NCBI GenBank assembly: GCA_964490895.1
Contig: CAZBEI010000106.1
Span: forward strand, 1-7,984
DNA from: JACRAO01 sp964490895
Lineage (GTDB): Bacteria; Bdellovibrionota; UBA1018
DNA length: 7,984 nucleotides
Reading direction: 5' to 3'
Each line of letters begins with the position of its first letter. Within the stretch, counting starts at the first letter, position 1. This document shows positions 6,190 through 7,984 of this stretch, one piece after another. Position numbers and translations under genes: made by a program. Under the pieces are notes generated by a model. It was not told where the DNA came from. It ran no database searches and saw only the letters and a list, made by a program, of their open reading frames with translations.

Positions 6190-6726
6190 ATGAGATATAA
6201 AATAACATTATTTTTGATTAGTCTATTTTTAAATTCTGATCCTGTATTTTCGGGCTACCTTATAGTCCATGGTAATCTGGAAGGCTCGTGCGACTGGGTT
6301 AAACCAAGTGGTGATGGTGAGCAGTGTGCTATTGTTGCTATTCCTGTGGTTTGGCCTTATATGTGCGCGCCCGAAGTCAAAGAAGGAAACTTAAAAGCAA
6401 CCGAAAGGGTGCTGAGTGAATTAAGAGACAAATTTAATAAAGATGCGAGTGGTGATCAGCTAGCGTTATTTAATAATAAAATAAATTTTATTGCTAAACT
6501 TAAAATGGCAGAAGAAAAAATAAAAGCATATCTCAGTTTTGTTGTCGACAACGTGGATGACGCAGAGGAAGTTGCTTATTTTGTGGGTGCCAGATCGTAT
6601 GACGAATACAGTGATATTAAAAATCAAAAGTATCAAAAACTTTATGCAAAACTAGGGCTTTCTCCAGTTCAGGCAAAAGAAGTTGTCGAAGCTTTGTCAA
6701 CAGAGCTTAAGGGAAATTTAAAATAA
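6190..6726 (+). CDS. Secreted protein of unknown function, first of two tandem paralogs
   Basis: A 178-residue product; family not recognised. It has an N-terminal signal peptide (about residues 1-21, cleavage near PVFS). A short N-terminal segment contains Cys34 and Cys46 and does not align with the second paralog. The shared part starts at CAPEV (59-63) and runs to the end: a charged helical region (NLKATERVLSELRD, 67-80), AYFVGARSYDEY (129-140) and a C-terminus ending STELKGNLK. The family features are a single conserved Cys (59) and the AYFVGARS motif. It is probably periplasmic or secreted and mostly helical. It is followed by its own vestigial copy of the next gene's start, and then by the promoter of the second paralog. 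It is divergent from the secreted protease, sharing a 135-nt promoter region, so the two may be co-regulated. That connection is inferred. Confidence 0.85.
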   Translation: MRYKITLFLISLFLNSDPVFSGYLIVHGNLEGSCDWVKPSGDGEQCAIVAIPVVWPYMCAPEVKEGNLKATERVLSELRDKFNKDASGDQLALFNNKINFIAKLKMAEEKIKAYLSFVVDNVDDAEEVAYFVGARSYDEYSDIKNQKYQKLYAKLGLSPVQAKEVVEALSTELKGNLK

Positions 6727-6771
6727 TGAATTATGTTTCCACAGATTGAGTTTATTTTTAACCGTTGGCAA
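6688..6771 (+). repeat. Duplication copy 1: end of first paralog plus remnant of the Lgt-like gene start
   Basis: The last 39 nt of the first paralog and the 45 nt beyond it align with 7271-7350. About 53 of the first 63 positions are identical, and identity continues past the stop codon (ATTATGTTTCC, CAGATTGA). The copies then diverge, with a 4-nt length difference before a shared GGCAA. The upstream parts of the genes are related mainly at protein level. Confidence 0.75.
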
Positions 6772-6780
6772 AAAACTTGA
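6733..6780 (+). pseudogene. Vestigial 5' fragment of the Lgt-like gene
   Basis: A 15-codon reading frame, MFPQIEFIFNRWQKT then TGA, matches the true start of the Lgt-like gene (MFPQIELLFFGNHFQ) over about its first nine residues. It sits at the same distance from the preceding stop codon: 6 nt between stop and ATG in both places. It is best explained as the piece of the Lgt-like gene carried along when the paralog was duplicated. Its end contains the -35 box of the second paralog's promoter, so part of it may have been reused as regulatory DNA. Confidence 0.65.
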
Positions 6781-6803
6781 CGGGTTACCTAAAATAGTAT
6801 AAC
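6777..6803 (+). promoter_or_regulatory. Candidate promoter of the second paralog
   Basis: TTGACG (6777-6782, 5 of 6 matches) and TATAAC (6798-6803, 5 of 6 matches), with a spacer of 15 nt, shorter than the ideal 17. Transcription would start near 6810, giving a leader of about 23 nt that contains the GAGG ribosome-binding site. The second paralog and the Lgt-like gene would then be one transcript. Confidence 0.45.
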
Positions 6804-6820
6804 TCATAGCGTTATAAAAA

Positions 6821-6824
6821 GAGG
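6821..6824 (+). promoter_or_regulatory. Shine-Dalgarno site that sets the second paralog's start
   Basis: GAGG lies 8 nt before the ATG at 6833, and overlaps an upstream in-frame GTG at 6824 that is therefore unlikely to be the start. Confidence 0.6.
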
Positions 6825-6832
6825 TGCCAACG

Positions 6833-7309
6833 ATGTTAAAAAGTAAGTATTTGTGGGTTGTATTGGCAGGTTTGTACATCACAATACCAAATGTGAGTTT
6901 CGCCATCACGATGTTTGTTGACTCTGAGGCTGGCACTAAAATACCGGCAGACAAGTGGCATCATTATGTTCCAGTTATAGGCTGTGCCCCAGAAGTGACT
7001 GATAGAAATCTAAACGAAGTGGAGCTAAAACTTTCTGAACTTTCGAAGGACAAAGAGTTTGCAAATGCTGGGAGGTTTCAAACTGAAGTAGTAAAAATTC
7101 AAAAATTAGAACCTAAAGAAAAACTGTCCGCTTATTTTAATCTAGTGGGAGTCAACGAAGATGACCCAGAGGCGATTGCTTATTTTGTCGGCGCCCGTTC
7201 TTTCGAACCTTATCTTAGTACGATTGAGGATAAACTAGAACTGAGCCACGAACAGTCTACTAAAGTTGCAGAAACTTTGTCTACTGCGCTTAAAGGGAAT
7301 TTGAAATAA
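6833..7309 (+). CDS. Secreted protein of unknown function, second of two tandem paralogs
   Basis: A 158-residue product; family not recognised. The signal peptide spans about residues 1-24 (LKSKYLWVVLAGLYITIP, cleavage near VSFA). The mature protein has a short, unique N-terminal segment (SEAGTKIPADKWHHYV) and then the part shared with the first paralog: CAPEV (51-55, its only cysteine), a Lys/Glu-rich helical stretch (NLNEVELKLSELSKDKE), AYFVGARSFEPY (116-127), and the C-terminus STALKGNLK. It lacks the two additional cysteines of the first paralog. The stop codon is 6 nt before the Lgt-like gene, so the two are probably co-transcribed. The shared operon may say the protein works at the envelope, but no more can be inferred. 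Confidence 0.85.
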   Translation: MLKSKYLWVVLAGLYITIPNVSFAITMFVDSEAGTKIPADKWHHYVPVIGCAPEVTDRNLNEVELKLSELSKDKEFANAGRFQTEVVKIQKLEPKEKLSAYFNLVGVNEDDPEAIAYFVGARSFEPYLSTIEDKLELSHEQSTKVAETLSTALKGNLK

Positions 7310-7350
7310 TGGATTATGTTTCCGCAGATTGAACTCTTGTTTTTTGGCAA
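7271..7350 (+). repeat. Duplication copy 2: end of second paralog plus start of the Lgt-like gene
   Basis: Counterpart of 6688-6771. It covers the last 39 nt of the second paralog, the 6-nt gap and the first codons of the intact Lgt-like gene (ATG at 7316). This is the arrangement from which the copy at 6688-6771 was derived. Confidence 0.75.
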
Positions 7351-7984
7351 CCACTTCCAGCTATCGACAAATTTAGTTTTATACTTTTTTGCTGTGATCT
7401 TTGCCTGGGCTATTTTGTCTGTGGGTTTGAGAAAAAAAGTGCCACTCTGGAGAGTAGCACTTCTTGTTTTAGTTCCTTTTTTTGTTGGATTTTTGGGTGC
7501 ACGCATTTTTCATGTCATTTGGGAAAGGCCAGAATATTTTATCTCTCACCCGAGTGAGATCTTCAGTCGTTACGATGGAAGGACTTTTTTTGGCGGTTTT
7601 TTATGTGCATTGCCTGTTTTTTATTTTTTAAATCAACTACTGATTTTGTCCTCACAAAGGCAAAAGTCCTTTGCCCTTGCGACGATAGGACTTGCTTTTG
7701 GGTATAGCCTGCTCAGGGTCGGATGTTTTGCTCATGGGTGTTGCTGGGGAACAATTTGCAAATATCCTTGGGCGGTGAGGTATTTTTCAGAAAAATCAGG
7801 AATGCCTTATTTGGGGATTCCTGTTCATCCTGTGCAGCTTTATGATTCGTTCCTAAATTTTTTGCTCTTTAGCTTTCTGGTCTGGATGTATTTTAAAAAC
7901 AGAAAATTTTGGGAGTTTATTCCGGACGTGGTTATGATTTTCCAACGAAAAGAGAGAATATTTATCGAAAAATTCAGGAGATCG
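7316..7984 (+). CDS. Lgt-family membrane protein (prolipoprotein diacylglyceryl transferase-like), 3' end outside window
   Basis: The frame is open from ATG 7316 to the right edge (223 codons). Classical Lgt moves diacylglycerol from phosphatidylglycerol to the lipobox cysteine of prolipoproteins in the inner membrane. Lgt landmarks appear in order: hydrophobic segments at about 16-38 and 46-66, the GARIFHVIWE region at 61-70, GGF after the charged YDGRTF (86-95), LLRVGCFAHGCCWG (132-145), PWAVRYF (151-157), HPVQLYD (171-177) and RIFIEKFR (214-221), equivalent to the C-terminal RFxxExxR. Several classical residues differ: the HGG motif reads FGG, and the GNFxNGExWG motif reads GCFAHGCCWG. It therefore belongs to a Cys-rich Lgt-like branch and may act on a different substrate. 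No symbol is given for that reason. The similarity to the C-terminus suggests that little is missing. Confidence 0.85.
   Translation, partial: MFPQIELLFFGNHFQLSTNLVLYFFAVIFAWAILSVGLRKKVPLWRVALLVLVPFFVGFLGARIFHVIWERPEYFISHPSEIFSRYDGRTFFGGFLCALPVFYFLNQLLILSSQRQKSFALATIGLAFGYSLLRVGCFAHGCCWGTICKYPWAVRYFSEKSGMPYLGIPVHPVQLYDSFLNFLLFSFLVWMYFKNRKFWEFIPDVVMIFQRKERIFIEKFRRS

Noticed and set aside
6765..6781. sigma54-like TGGCA...TTGA at 6766-6780, and a similar TGGCAAAAAACCTGG near 1142
   Set aside because: The essential GC of the -12 element is GA or GG in both places. A shared 11-mer is also expected by chance in AT-rich DNA of this length.
7210..7506. Minus-strand ORF of 98 codons across the second paralog and the Lgt-like gene
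   Set aside because: It crosses two well-supported plus-strand genes; a shadow frame.

Overview
The window reads as chromosomal DNA of an AT-rich Gram-negative bacterium. At least five genes begin with plausible Sec signal peptides, one encodes a FecR-domain protein and one an Lgt-family membrane protein. The combination of short secreted orphan proteins, a FecR-domain protein and a TPR protein with a winged-helix domain would suit the Bdellovibrionota/deltaproteobacterial side of the tree. That placement is an impression and has not been tested. No IS element, CRISPR array, tRNA or rRNA gene was seen.

Left part (1-1266). A leftward cluster holds a small secreted orphan (672-947), peptide deformylase def (121-669; only 2 nt separate the two genes) and the first 11 codons of another gene that runs off the left edge behind a strong ribosome-binding site. 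A 319-nt gap follows (948-1266), containing a probable terminator for the next leftward gene.

Middle (1267-2992). A PLP-dependent threonine aldolase (leftward) is divergent from a secreted FecR-domain protein (rightward). Their starts are uncertain because the space between the longest versions is only about 40 nt; promoter-like sequences suggest that both genes start further inside. The FecR gene then converges on the next leftward gene with 6 nt between the stop codons.

Right-middle (2993-6054). A leftward two-gene operon encodes a secreted trypsin-like protease with a visible His-Asp-Ser triad and a long C-terminal region I do not recognise, followed after 2 nt by a cytoplasmic TPR-like protein with a C-terminal winged-helix domain. 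The tight coupling suggests one functional module, but the connection is inferred.

Right (6055-7984). Divergent from the protease are two paralogous secreted proteins of unknown function in tandem (6190-6726 and 6833-7309), then an Lgt-family membrane protein cut by the right edge. The sequence after the first paralog repeats the sequence after the second, including a decayed copy of the first codons of the Lgt-like gene. The pair therefore arose by a tandem duplication whose unit extended into the Lgt-like gene. This is the clearest unusual structure in the window. The Lgt-like protein also departs from classical Lgt at several signature positions, with a Cys-rich GCF/GCCWG motif in place of the Asn/Glu motif.
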